Position numbers and translations under genes: made by a program
NCBI GenBank assembly: GCA_037576195.1
Contig: CM075103.1
Coordinates: 7,130,001-7,194,000 of the forward strand
Reading direction: 5' to 3'
DNA: 64,000 bases
Source of the DNA: Phytoseiulus persimilis
Lineage: Eukaryota; Arthropoda; Arachnida; Mesostigmata; Phytoseiidae
Part shown: positions 21,263 through 34,500 of the stretch, one piece after another
How the letters are laid out: each line of letters starts with the position of its first letter
Numbering within the stretch: the stretch's first letter is position 1
The notes under the pieces: generated by a model
The model's input: the letters and a program-made list of their open reading frames with translations, nothing else
Database searches by the model: none
What the model was told of the DNA's origin: nothing

Positions 21263-23482
21263 ATGGTACAGGAATATCAAGGCCCCGTGCGGGTATACAA
21301 GTACCCGTTCGAGTTGGTGATGGCTGCCTACGAGCGACGTTTTCCGACGTGCCCCATGATTCCCATTCTCCTTGGTTGTGACATCATTCTAGAAGAAGAA
21401 TCACCAGACGGGGCGATTCGAAAAATTCAACGCCGATGTCGACTCAATATCGAGGCACCGTATCTGCTCAAGAAGATCGTCGGCGTCGATCACATGTTGT
21501 TCATCCAGCAAAACATCCTGGACCGGAGAAACCGAGTTCTCAAAATCGAAGCCTGGAACGAATCGTTCTCCGGTCGTGTCGGCATCAAAGAGTACTGTAC
21601 CTACTCAGTGCACCCCGAAAACCCCAACTGGACGAGCTACGAGCAAAGTGCCAGTCTCGACGTCAAATCGTTCTACGGCTTCGAAGCCACCGTCGAGAAG
21701 ATTGCAATCAAACAGTACTCGGCCGACATCGCCAAAGGCAAGGAGATAATCGAGCATTACATCAAGGAGCTCAAATGTGAAGGAGTCACCCACGTCGACA
21801 GATGGACAGATCCGAGTCGTGTCAGCGTCGGAAAACTCCCTAATCCCGAGCGAAGCAACGGCAGCGCTATCAAGGAGAGCGCCGGAGTAGTCGATACATC
21901 ATCGAACAAACAGCAAGTCGAAAAAGAAGGCCTGTCGAGAAAAAAGTCCGACGACCCGGCCATTCGGAAACATCTTCCGCTCGAGCGCGAGCATTCGGTC
22001 CTAAAAGATATAGAGTCAGACCCTCACATGAAGTTAGATTCGGATTACATAGAGAAATGCTTAGGCCATCTGACTCCATTTCAAGAATCGAATTTGGTCA
22101 TGCTCAAAAAGTGGATGGCCGAAAGCCACCAAGGCAAGGTGCCTTCGGACGAGATGTTGATCCGCTTCCTGAAAGCGAGAGACTTCAATCAGGAGAAAGC
22201 GCGCGAAATGCTCTGCGAGTCTCTGGTCTGGCGGAAAAAGTACGCCGTGGACAAAATCCTCCAAAACTACCAAATACCGAAAATCGTCAAGGAGTACTTG
22301 CCAGGTGCTTGGCATCACAGTGATAAGGACGGCCGGCCGGTGTATGTTTTTAGGTTGGGCCAAATCGACATCAAGGGCTTCATCAAGTCCATCGGTCAGG
22401 AAGGCGTGATGAAATTGGTGCTACACATCTGCGAACAGGGTCTTCAGCTAACCGAGGAGGCGACTCGGAGACACGGCAGACCGATTCGGTCGTGGACGTG
22501 CCTTCTGGATCTTGAGGGCCTCAACATGCGACACCTGTGGAGACCTGGAATCAAGACCCTGCTGCACATAATCGAAGTCGTCGAAGCCAATTATCCAGAA
22601 ACGATGGGCCGCTGTCTGGTCACCCGTGCGCCTCGAGTCTTCCCGATCCTGTGGACGCTCGTGAGCACGTTCATCAACGAGAACACGAGAGCGAAATTCA
22701 TTTTCGTCGGTCCTCAGGGAGAGGGAATTTCCGACTACATCGACCAGAAATACATCCCGGATTTTCTGGGCGGCCAGTGTACGGTGTCGATCGCCGAAGG
22801 CGGCCTCGTGCCGAAATCCTTCTACATGACCGAGGAGGAGTACGAACGGGAGAAAGCCGAATGGGCCGGCGAGTCAATATTCTACGATAGCATGTACCAT
22901 TCGGTGTCGCTAGTCAAAAATCAGGTGCACGAGGTCGTCATTGAGGTTGAGGACGCACAAAGCGTGCTTTGCTGGGATTTCGACGTCATAAAGCAAGATG
23001 TCACGTTCGCTGTTTTCCGATGTCCGCTGAAAAGCATCAAGCCCGCTGTCATCGGCATACCTCCGTCAGGTGTAAAAAGTCGCTCAGCCAGTATAGAGAC
23101 CGAAGAGCTCACTTCCCCGACCGGGGGCGGTCCGCAATCACCTCTGCCGCTCCTTCAGAACCTGCAACTCGAACCGGCTGTGACGCTCCTCCCCAAGGAC
23201 TACGTCGCCGGTAAGGACTACCACGTCATCGAGCAGCCGATCAAGTGTTGCGACGGCGAAAGTGTTCAGGGGTCGTACATCACCTCACAGCCTGGCTCCT
23301 ACGTCCTGCAGTGGAAACGAGCCGGAGGGAGTGGAGGAGACTATTTCGATTTCGGCAGTCCGAAGTCCAAAGTAATGTATTACTGCGAACTTATTAACTC
23401 TACCGACTATAAGGGATCGATGTCGAGCTTACAGTCCGCGCAAAGCGCAGGCACCGGCACAGATAGTGGAGTTCAGCCATAG
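21263..23482 (+). CDS. SEC14L1: SEC14L1-like PRELI-SEC14-GOLD protein
   Basis: One uninterrupted frame of 739 codons. The start ATG at 21263 sits in a strong context (ACCACCATGG) and gives the conserved opening MVQEYQGPVRVYKYPFELVM. Residues 1-175 form a PRELI/MSF1 domain (HPENPNWTSYEQSASLD, FYGFEATVEKIAIKQY). CRAL-TRIO-N is at about 266-320 (MLIRFLKARDFNQEKARE), and the SEC14 lipid-binding domain at about 340-520 (GRPVYVFRLG, LDLEGLNMRHLWRPG, FLGGQC). A GOLD domain covers about 538-705. Human SEC14L1 has the same domain order and a similar length of about 715 residues. The family binds lipids, acts at Golgi/cytosolic membranes and also inhibits RIG-I signalling in mammals; the role here is inferred. 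The absence of any intron in the CDS contrasts with most neighbouring genes. Confidence 0.97.
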   Translation: MVQEYQGPVRVYKYPFELVMAAYERRFPTCPMIPILLGCDIILEEESPDGAIRKIQRRCRLNIEAPYLLKKIVGVDHMLFIQQNILDRRNRVLKIEAWNESFSGRVGIKEYCTYSVHPENPNWTSYEQSASLDVKSFYGFEATVEKIAIKQYSADIAKGKEIIEHYIKELKCEGVTHVDRWTDPSRVSVGKLPNPERSNGSAIKESAGVVDTSSNKQQVEKEGLSRKKSDDPAIRKHLPLEREHSVLKDIESDPHMKLDSDYIEKCLGHLTPFQESNLVMLKKWMAESHQGKVPSDEMLIRFLKARDFNQEKAREMLCESLVWRKKYAVDKILQNYQIPKIVKEYLPGAWHHSDKDGRPVYVFRLGQIDIKGFIKSIGQEGVMKLVLHICEQGLQLTEEATRRHGRPIRSWTCLLDLEGLNMRHLWRPGIKTLLHIIEVVEANYPETMGRCLVTRAPRVFPILWTLVSTFINENTRAKFIFVGPQGEGISDYIDQKYIPDFLGGQCTVSIAEGGLVPKSFYMTEEEYEREKAEWAGESIFYDSMYHSVSLVKNQVHEVVIEVEDAQSVLCWDFDVIKQDVTFAVFRCPLKSIKPAVIGIPPSGVKSRSASIETEELTSPTGGGPQSPLPLLQNLQLEPAVTLLPKDYVAGKDYHVIEQPIKCCDGESVQGSYITSQPGSYVLQWKRAGGSGGDYFDFGSPKSKVMYYCELINSTDYKGSMSSLQSAQSAGTGTDSGVQP

Positions 23483-25590
23483 AGCCATAAAAATCCTGGC
23501 GTATAGAGAAACCGAGACTGACTATTTGAGATTGATGAACGATCGATCGACGGATCGATTGATTGCTTGTCGAACGCGTGATTGAGGAACGGCTGAGAGA
23601 AAGAACGGCTGAGTGAGAGCTGAACGAATGCTTTAATTCCCAGTACTGGAGTGTGATTCACGAAACGACGGTAACGTTTGACTGACGCCTGATCCCATGA
23701 TCTGACTGCCTCGACCTCCGTCTGTGCTTCGTCGACAGGTGACGACTGTTTTAGAAATTTCGTAGATCGCTCCATAGAGTCACATCGGGAGCTTCGAAGC
23801 AGCCCCAGCCAAAAAAACCGGAATCTGTTTCGGGATTCAGATCACGACGTCTCGTGTGTTTCATCCAAGCACAGATACTCCACTAATAGAATTTGGACGC
23901 GTAGGCATCGAAGAGCCAGTTGAGTTTGTCGAGGCACAGGCGGAGCGCTATCGAACAGGAGGCCAGCAGTAAACCCGCAAACCTCGCTGAGAAATCAAAT
24001 CAACCAAGATTCATTCGATCCGTTACGACGGTGATGCGAATCCAGCCGCCGCTGACAACGGCGACGACAGCAGCGCCGATAGCGAAGCGGTACACCGGAA
24101 AGGTTGTTTCGGTGGGCGGGTGGGTGGTTGGTCGGTTGGGTGATTCGGCCGGCGGGTGTTTGAGGGGATCGCCAAGTCAATAGGTTCCGGCAGAACAAGC
24201 TTCGCTCTCCTACCTGTTGGGCTTCTGATAATTGCCAACGGTGACAATGAACGCTCTTCGTTTCTGATCTTGTCAGCTATAACCCGTACTGCGTGGAATA
24301 TGTTTCCTGGTCACCCTGTGCGAGTCGTTGGCTCGTGGACTCACCTGCCGCTTGACCTCGATTCAGACCCCGTTCGCAACCCCCTCCCCGCTGAGAAACT
24401 AAACAGAGCCTAAAACAGGTACACGCTTGTGGGAGTGCTCCGTGCAACCATAACAGTCCTTAACTCACTCCCGCTTCAGGTGCAGACGCTGATGAGAGAT
24501 GCAACGTCGTGATTCTAACGATTATGATCACGATAAGCATATATTGAGAATAACTTCCAATCATGTCGATAACGTGTCAACGACACGGAGAGATTCATAG
24601 TGCTAAACAATAATTCAATATTTGTTATCACTATTATTATCATTATTTGTTTGTTTATGTTGTCACTGGAAGTGTTTGATATTGTGCTGGATGACGGCTA
24701 CAACGGATGTTCGGACGTTTATCGATGCGGGAGAACAAGGAAACCTGATTCATTCCCCCGCACTCCAACGTATTCTTCCTTTGTGAGAATCGAGAGACGG
24801 ATTCTCTCTCTGTAACTTTCTGAAAAGCTGTATCGAGAAGCGTTCGAACGAAGTGGAGTGTGATCCGATCGACTTCCTGTGTTTCCTGCGCCGGGAGCCG
24901 CCACTCATTCGTGCTCCCGCAGTAGCCCCTCACTTTCGTGTAAAGCAAACACAGACATTCAAAGTGTTCTCCTCGTGATTCTTGTGTAAGAATTCGTGAT
25001 CAATCTTAGGAGGTTCTTCTGGAAGTCTTGTTCATTTTGCAAATTCCTGACTGGGGAACGGCTGAGCTGAGCCTATTACACTAATAACCCGAGCAGAACC
25101 TTGACTAATCAATCAAACGAAGAAAGCAATCGGATGATGCGGACGAACAGGTTTCGGAACACGGTGGGGAGAATGCTGCGATGACAAAACGTCCCCCTCC
25201 AGTCTTGTGCGTTGGGGCCAACTTGGTTTTCAGACACCTTTTCTTCTGCTTGTCCCGGTTCGGTTCTATGCTTTTCATTGTTGAGCAATGTATTTGAATG
25301 AACTCTGGGGTTTCCGAGCTTCTGCAGCTCTCTCTCTCTCTCTCCCTCTCGTAACAGCCCACGATGCGATGGATCTTGCCCTCTTAACTCGAAAACTCTG
25401 GATTTAAGATGAACACAGGGAACGCTCTCTGGAGTCAGATTGTATTTGAAACCGCCGTTACGAGGGAAGAACTCTTGCGTTGTCTGTGAAAATCTGTGGA
25501 TCGGCGGTGACGTAACCGGAGGTTCTGTTCAGGGGTTCGTTCTGCTTTTCCTCGTGCTTGTTTCTCTTTTTCGTTCGTTGTTAATAAATG
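23483..25590 (+). other. Probable long 3' region of SEC14L1
   Basis: No coding was recognised. The sequence becomes A/T-rich with TTATTATCATTATTTG-type runs near 24620-24660, as in untranslated regions. The first canonical AATAAA I found downstream is at 25583-25588, which would make a 2.1-kb 3' UTR. An earlier non-canonical signal is equally possible. Confidence 0.35.
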
Positions 25591-28500
25591 ACTCCGGTTC
25601 GAGCACATTCTCGTTCTGCCCGGAATGGAGTGAATGCGAGGGATCGGTCTCTTGTTGTGGCGCTACAAGCAAAATTTCTATGTGTGTCACATGGTCTTCG
25701 TCCGTGGGCCATCTTACGGTTTCTCATGAGCGATGTTATTCGTAGCGCTTCTGTAAATAATCTGTAACACGACGAGCTGCTCATCGAATTGAATTGAGTG
25801 GGAATGAGTTGGAACGCTACACGACGACGACACAAATCATCACGAGCAATAGGCCCTCGTTCCGCGGATGCCCTCCCCCAAAGGAGACATCATGGAGTCA
25901 GAGTTATCCGGTGATCCTCGAGTCGTCCCGGTTTCTCAACCGTTGTCTCTCGTTTCTCCCGTTTCTCGGCGGACCTCTCCGCAGCATTCGCGTCTCCCTA
26001 CGACAGCAATCTTGATTGTCATTATACTGGTCCGGAAATTTGGGTTTCCGTTGCGTTTCAATGTCTTACCATGTGGAACACCTTGGACACGGAAACTCCC
26101 GCTGGGTGGAAAAGTTTCAAATCAATTTGGGTTCGTTTCATTTTGACTTTGTTTTCGAGAGTACGATGCTGTTCGAAGGTTCCGAACCAGGCTCAGCATC
26201 GTGAACGATTCACCACGAATAAATTCAAATTTTCCCTGAGTTCACCTCCTCCAAGTCTACTTTTTGCGTCTCCATCATTTCCTTGTTCCAGTCGGGGCGT
26301 AGATCCGTTTTCCGGTTCGGAGGCGAATAACTGGTTGCGGCAATCGTGCATCGTTCAGTTTCAGACCTGGGTTCAGAAGCCGCATTCTTTTGTTGACGTT
26401 CCCACTCCTTTTGAGTTTCCTCGTTTCAGACTCGGACGCTGGTGAATCGTACGGGCTGTTGAATAATTGGAATAGCCGTGGAAAGTTTGGGCCCGGTGGG
26501 GAGGGGGTGTCGTTCGCCCGCCTATCGTGCGTAGGAAAATAGCTAGACTTTCTGGCTCCATGCGCTCATCATCACGAGCACGCTGAAAGATCCCACGTAC
26601 AGTTTGAGTCGTTGACGATCGAAAACGAGTCAGTCAACGATGAATGGCTGCCAACGTCTCAATCGCGATCGCCGGATGTCGAACAATCAGGACCGGGATA
26701 GGAACGGAGGCGAATGGAAGCGTGGAATGTGCGCGGACTCGCTTCTAGGTCTCCGCCGGCCACTTGACTCTCACTCGAGAGGTCCTTGGAAGGCTCTAGG
26801 CGCACCGACAGCTGCTACCGCTTGCGGTATCGCTAGGAATGCACGCAACGAGGAGAAAAAAAGTTCTCAACTCGAATTCCGAGTTTTCGTTCCAATCTCT
26901 CGGTTTTCCCCGCGTAGCGTGATGAGCTAGTTTGGCAAGAGAGTAGGTAAGATTCCCGGGAGCTGTGATACGACTTCGAGTGGAAGAGCAGACTGTCTGG
27001 AACTGAAATCACCCCAGGCAAGTGATCGACTCCGCATGAAAACGAAGGGGCACTCGAGATGAAAACAGAGGAAACGGCGAGTAATATGAAGAATACATCG
27101 CGAGAAACTTTCCCAGCTGTTGGTAGGAATCCGACAAGGGTCTGAATGAGTCGACAATCCTGATTTGTTGCATATCTCCGATTACGTTGTGCGTTATGAA
27201 TAGGGTCTCGATAGGTGTCGGTAGGTCGGACGTAGCAGATCGTAACTCCACTCATGGCGTATACAAAGATGACAATAACTCCGAGAACGATCCTGAGTGT
27301 TAGGTAACGGTTACACAGACATTTATTGAGGCGGATCCCCCCTGCCCGGAACTCTGGAAGTTGCTGAAGACCGATTCAAGGCCGCTCGGGACAGAAACGC
27401 GACAGAGTTCCAGCTCCCTGACTTCGGGCTCTCTATTGTTGGTGCTGAGCGCTTTCTACAGAGACAAACTGTTTGTTTCCACGGAGCGTAATCTAGGTCA
27501 GGCTTAGATTCAACAGAATAAGAACTCGCCGGGAATAGACAGGAACTTCGTCCCGGTGCAGGGTTCAGTGTTCAGGAATCTCGCCCGAACGCTCGGAGCG
27601 ATCAAACAACGGAGCCGAGTGATCCTTCGTGGCAGAACGGAAGGAAAACCCTTGGTCCGATAAGAGGGCTATTTACGTCGGTACGGAGACGGCGTGGAGA
27701 TGAACTGTGACGGGACGTTTAACTCACTCAATAACAACAAGTCGTAAACTCTAAGTGATTATTCCGATTACGTATGTATAATTGGTTGGTGTGCACCGTG
27801 AATACGGCGGCAGCGATCCTTCTAGCGTATCCAGCATACCGACCTCCAGCCAAGATGCTCACTCTTCCGCCCATAGTTAGGTTCTCAGTAGACTCGTAGC
27901 GAGAATCAGCCGAAAGTAAACCAAGTTCACGGTTATGACTCCAATCGGACAGCTGGGAGGAAAAAGAAGTTCAAAATCTCCAGTCGTCGTTGTAGGGCTG
28001 TTCTGATTTAGGGAGAATCCAGACGAAATGAGGAGAATCGAGAATTTCTAGGTTCTGAGGTTTAGTCAGCTTCGTTGTCAAATACCCTTCGCGATGGAGC
28101 ACACTCGAAACAACGAAGAGGAAGAGTAATAAGGGATGCGGAAGAAAGCCTTCCGAGCGAAGCAGAAAAGATCCGAGATATTAAACCTTAGCTGAAGGAA
28201 CCTAGGCAGCATGGTTAGGACGACAGGTCCTTAGATCAGGCTGATCATACATCATCTGCGCGCACCCAGCCAGCGGGCCGACGAGTTGGTCGTCCCGCTC
28301 CCTTTTTTCCGATAGAACCACTTTCTTCGTGAAGATTCATTTTGAGACGTGATGATGCTCTGTAAGGCACATAAGACAAACAACTTGAGCCATAAAAGCA
28401 CGGATCGAGAACGAGTCCGAATCTATTGAAGTGAATTACTGAAAACAATCGAGAGACTCCGAAACTTGTACACCTTTCTCGAACTTGTAGTTTTGTCAGA

Positions 28501-31500
28501 GAGTCGATTCTAAGAAAGCAATTCATCCTGCTGGAATGAAGCTTCCCTGGTCTCAGCCTTCACCCCGACTGTGACTTTCGATGACGTTTATCGTACTTCG
28601 TACTGATTTCACTCCCATCCGAAACCGGTGTCGAGAACCATCGGATCGATACGGCGGGAGATTCATGAGCTGAGCGGTGACGTTGGAAAAAAAGAAAAAA
28701 TAACAAACAAACAATGAATCACATAATTGTACGTGTACAAGACGATGCGACAGAATGTGCAGATCGATTTGGAGATGTTATTTTTGTTACACAATTCCCT
28801 CTCTGCAAGAAGCTCGAAGGAAACATCAAGCTCGCGAAAAAAAAGGGTCTCTAAGGAGGTTAAGAGAGAGAGAGATCCGCTCAAAAACTGAAGCGTCTCC
28901 TACAGCAGACGTTTTCCGGCTATAAAACTACACACAGATGTTACGCCTGGGATGCGTCACCCGTTATTTCAACGAGCTTACCTGTTTGTCAATAATAAAC
29001 CATTCTTTGATAATGCTACAGGAAAAGATCTCTGTGTTTTTCGTGCTCGTTTCTTGCGGAATCCATTGCTCGTTCTCTGCAGTCTCCCTGTTTCAGAGCT
29101 CATTCACAGGAAGATACACAGAACCTGAGTAGGTCCGAAATCTCCTCTGGGACAAAACGTCCGGAATGCCAATGACCATGGCACGATTTCGAATCTGTCG
29201 CTCAAGGTGATCCACTTCGAGGTGGGCCCTGCGTCCCCGCTCGGTGAGTATGGGATAGGCGAATCTGAACTTTGGGCAATACCGAGCGGGAACTCCGGAT
29301 GCCGATCTGTTCGGGAAGGCTGTCACTCGTTCGGAGCGTTACGACAGCAATCGTTCAACAAGCCCGTTCGGTTTCCGACACGATCGATAGGATCGAACTC
29401 TGTGTGCCCGAGTTCCGATGAAGAGATTCGACTCGTTGAAGAATGAGCCCAGGCGTCGCGAATGAACACCGCTGACAGAGCTTCCGACGTGCTTTTGTTT
29501 GATGCACCTGTTCGGATCGCAATACCGGTCGAGAGCTTCTCACAAGCGCCGGACTAATTTCCTCGAGGAACCATTTCGTTTTTTGACGGTCTCTTCTCTT
29601 GAGCGCATGACGGAAATTGGCGGCTGTGATTATTTCCCCGGAAGATTTAAGGTCGACTTGTTTTCTGTTGCGAATCCAGCTTCCATCGTACTCTGGGCAG
29701 CGAAGAATTCCAGCAGGAAGCATACGTCGCAGATTGAGATGGAATCCGGCCTCCATGGGCAGAAAAACTCATCCTGCAAAGGTTCGTACTGCGTTCATGA
29801 TCGGTCGGAATCGTTTCCGAGGCGGACCGTTTCCTTTCCTGAATATCATTTCTGCTCAGATCACTTCCCGTAGATAACGTTCGGACTCCCAAGAGCTTGC
29901 TTGAGCTTGCAGCTGCAGGACCCGTTGTGTCATACTCCCGCCACGGACGGATCCAACCGGTTTATGCGCGCCAAGCTGCTCGGTCTTGACACTTCTGACG
30001 GCCGTCGGCAGCTAGTAACGTTGCGATCCAGCTTGAGATCTGGTTCCCGATGAAGATTATTCCGATGGCTTGATTTCCCCAGCTGGAGCTCTTGATTCGT
30101 CAGAAAAACATCGGGAGGATGAAGGCTTGACGTGAACGAGCCACTCTGCAAGAGACAAGATCGCAGCCTCGGCGACCTCACGAGAACCAGCTGGAAACGG
30201 TTGGGATATTCATTTTTGAAAAAGAAGGGGTGGGAGGAACATGGAGCGCGTGACCAGCGAGTGTGGCGGGGTATATAGATAAATATATAAATATGATTTC
30301 GTCGCAATGAACGAGGTTTCAAGTTTCCGAATCCAAACCTCTTTATACCTAACCCCGTAAGGAACAATAGTGACACCGTAAGGGCGACAATTCGCTCTAC
30401 ACCCAATAAACTCATTCCAACATCAACTGACGTGTCATGCATCGGTGTGGAAAACCGAATTTCGCCCTGGAAACAAACCCAGTCCACGAAAAAGAGTTGG
30501 AAGAGAATGAAACACTCGATATCCACAATTTCCGTTGTGCTGGAGGACGACTCCGCTCCTCTTTCAGAATCAGATACGGAATCATGGATGTGGCTGGGAG
30601 TATCGAGCTTCTCCTTTCGGGCTAAGATTCGGGCTAACAACCCCGTAAGATGCGAAACGGGGAACTCCTGATTCCTGGTCTCTCCTTCGGTCGCAAGGTC
30701 TGATTCCCTCTGTGAACCGGACTCGCAGTCGTTCCGCCAACCACGGGAGGCACGAAGTGACTGGAAGGATCTCGGGACCCTTGTTCTCCCCAACGTTTCG
30801 GGTTCCACGCGTTGCGCCGACGCAGTTACAGTCACTCCTGTTCCGTTTATCGGATACCATCGCCTCGGTTTCGCCACCATTCCGATGGTCTAGCACCTGG
30901 GTTTTGCGATTGACCGTCATCTTGTCGGTCAACGGTTGATATCTCCGAACAGAATGATATCGCGCTCCAAAAAACCCGATCGTGGCTATTCGGGATGTCT
31001 TCAAGGATCAGCGGCGCGTACTTTCTCGTGATCGTGTAAGATCACCCAGCTGAATCGAGATGAGGAGAAAGTTCGGGAATAGAGGGACCACCTGAGGCGG
31101 AGACTCCCCTTAGACTCGCGACTTCGCAGAACCCGAGTAGCACCCCTCAGAATACCTCGATTCGATGGAACCGTAATTCGTCCACCCAACAATCCGATTG
31201 CGTCCTCGGGAACTCGAGCGGCGGATAATCCCATGATCAGCGTGAGGAACGAACCGGCTCCCTATGATCTTGTGGAGCGTCGCGAATTCCTTGCGCCGCC
31301 CGATAATCCAATGATGGTCGCGCGTTCCCAGACCGCGAACCATTATTCCATCGAGCGAAGTCGTACTCACGCAGCCACGGGGCATCGGTCGCGTTCCTGG
31401 AGCTACTCTCAGGTGGAGAGACCGGCGGGCAGCCTGCTTCCGCGGCCTTCACCATCGATCGGAAAACGTCTGAACTCTGTATACGCGCCCCCAATCCGAG

Positions 31501-34500
31501 TTATATGTGTGCAACCGGCGGGATCGGTCCATGCGTCATGGAATCGCTCGATATTTATCAGGTTTCGGGGAGTTGTTCACGATGTCTCCCGGAGCCTCCT
31601 CGACGTCCCTCGGACAAACACACTTATGAATAATGACTCACTACAGATACGAGACCTGAGTGCCGCCCATGCGACCAGACGAACCCGATCTGAGAGCTGG
31701 TCTATCGTTCCTTCGAGTGGACCAACTCTGGAAACCTATCTGAACCGACGACCTTGGGTTCGCCGTCTGCGAAGTAAAGAAACTCTAGGAAACTTTTGAA
31801 CGGGAGTTGCAGGTTGAAGTCAAACTCTAGGACTACATATCAGTTGGATACATCACAAAGTTCTGTATTGGACTTTCGAGGTACGCCGGAGGCTACCTCT
31901 GTAAGTGCGGGAGCACTCAGAACAATCTCTTCTCACTCGGGGTCGGGGCTCTGAGGCAACCTGCGAAGGGTCCTGCTGCCGATAGCGACTGTGCCTGACC
32001 GCAGCCGATGACAAGCTTGATAACCGAACGAGTCGAATGAAAAAAGACTGCTCCGTTCCCAGTTCCTCTCCCGACACCTGCCCACGTCCGCGCCTCTACG
32101 CGAACCTCCGGCCGGTCTGACCGTCCGGGGAGAGGTCAGAACCCTGTCCAGCCGCATCCGGCCACGTCACGCGTACAGGCCCGAATCGCTGCCTCAGCCG
32201 AAATCCCCGACTGATCAGGACACGTGTAGCGACGTCGGTCACTTCCTTCCGACTGGCTGTACGGCGGACACTGGCAGCAGCAAAAATGCCGCATCATTCA
32301 CATCAGAGCCGGGACCTCGACAGTTATCACCTCGAACACACTCACACATAGTTATTCATTTGAGGATCCTTGCCACCGTGCGATATGGTAATGCTCATGG
32401 AAATCAGGGTTCCCATCGAATGTGTCCGACGGATCCGCATCTGACCTACACAGTAAGTGGCGGCAGCGCGATGGAGTAAGCCTCAGACAGAAAGGCACTG
32501 GGGTTAACTAACGACTCCGCCAATGGTCCGGACCAGACGACCAAATTACCCCGCGGGGTAACGTTTCGCATTGCAGCACCCGCACTGAAGTGGCTGCCGC
32601 GAATAAAGCTCGGCCATCCCACTGAGCTGTTTCACTCCTGGCCGCGCTTATCTCGATGGAATCAAAATCTTTTCCTCTATCCGCGGATTCATCGTCGAGG
32701 CTTGGCTGCAGCGAGCTCCGGGAGTCGAAACTCTAATCAAACCAATCTTCGAGAAAGAGGCGCAGCGCCCTCCCCCCGGAGGCACCCTCGATTCCGAGCT
32801 CAACATTCTGAACAACCGGAGCTCTGGCTAGAACTGTTCTCCGAACCCCGAGTGCTTTCTCAGAATGCTTCCGGGAACGCGGAGGACTGATTCGTTCTCG
32901 ACGCGAGAAAAAAACGCATTCGAGGACGGCTTCCTACAAGACTTCGAACGCAACACTCCACCTCGGGATCGTCGAACACTTTCTTGCTGGGGGGCCTGCC
33001 GAGTCCGGAGGAACTGGACCGCGAGAGCTAAGTCTCCGTAAATCTTCAAACGACTCGACCGTGCTCGAACTCCGGCTCGGAACACTTGAGGCTCTGCTAG
33101 AGCGTGACTGAAAAATTGTTAACGCGGGACGGCGCGGTGCGTCACGCATCATAACAGAGAATAACAATGCAGCTCTAATCCCCCGATGGAAGTTTGCGGC
33201 TGAGCCGCCACTGGGGGCCTCCGACTCCCGGAAAGCCCTCGCACAGGCTGCGCTGGAAACGCAGTCGGGACGAACGTGAAAATCGGCCATTGTTCGATCA
33301 AGTCGGCCGAGCAGCTGTTTCCGAAGCCTGCACACTCAGGAATAACCCTCCGCCTCATTATTTATCAGTGACGTAGACCTCGTAAACGTGGAGCTCGTTG
33401 AGAGCTCTCGAGCGATATGCGGGGAGGTCATATAGCGTCGTATCTACGAGCTCCTTTCGCTGTGTAGGCGCTCTGCGCTCTCTTCATTCAGGTGCTTGTG
33501 TGCCAACGGGAGAATCGCCACGTGATTCGGAAAATTCCTCCCGCCGATACAGACGCCTCCCGCCGAATCTGTTCTCATGAATATTTTACCGAGTAACGTG
33601 ATCGGGAACACGGGGCGATCTGTTTCGCTCGATAATTTTTTCATGCGCGGCGTGAACGCCCTCATTCGGGCGATGTCCGAGCTCCTGGGCCCTCGAGAAT
33701 CAATGCATCGGACGAAAGTTCGCTTTTTTGGGGGAACTTGATGAATTCCGGCGATGCTCGTCCACTCGAGCTCCGGTCGGGTCAGCGCGAGAATGGTGCG
33801 CTCCCTTCTTTCTCGGGACGCGAACCCCCGTTGAGGGCATTCCATCTGAGTCGGAGTTTCCGCCGTGGTGGATCGTCGGGCATCGAGTTTCCGGCACAGT
33901 TCGGATTGGCTCCGAGACTTCTGATTCTCGAAAATGTTGAAGCTTTGATCTATTGTGAAACGTCTTCGTCGGAGAGGCGTCGTTCGTGGTCATCTGAACT
34001 CGAAACGTCTCATGTTTCACGAGCCCGCGAGGGACCAAATCTCCGATGCGTGTCCCCCCCCCCCGCTCCGCAGCTCCCATGGTTGGACCTTTCGCTCGGA
34101 GTCCATGTGCTCAATTGAGCTGTCTCGAGGTGTGCGATCATTCCAGAAGTGATCGAAAATCCGATTGCTGCATCCGCAATCAAACCCGCTGAGCACTCGT
34201 TTCGCTCGATGCGTGGCAGACAATCTCTCCCTGCCCTTCATAGGCAAGACGCATCACGATAATGTATGTATTTCCAAACTCGCCCGAACGGGAAGAAAGG
34301 TGTTGTCTCCGATAATGTCAGATTTTGCTCAAGGCTCACTGATCTCGACATTGGCGGCACCGGCTTCCCTCGGGGAGACGAGGGAAGCCACCCTCTTCTC
34401 TCACTCGTCGCATCAGGAACAACTCTTGTAATCATGGAAATCGGATGGAGTTCTGGATTCTCGTTCGAAAATGGCTCGGAGGTGAAAAATGAGAATCTTG

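Noticed and set aside
34362..34389. Stem-loop with 11-bp perfect arms and a 6-nt loop
   Set aside because: An inverted repeat of this size with a short loop is expected by chance in 64 kb, and it has no gene context.
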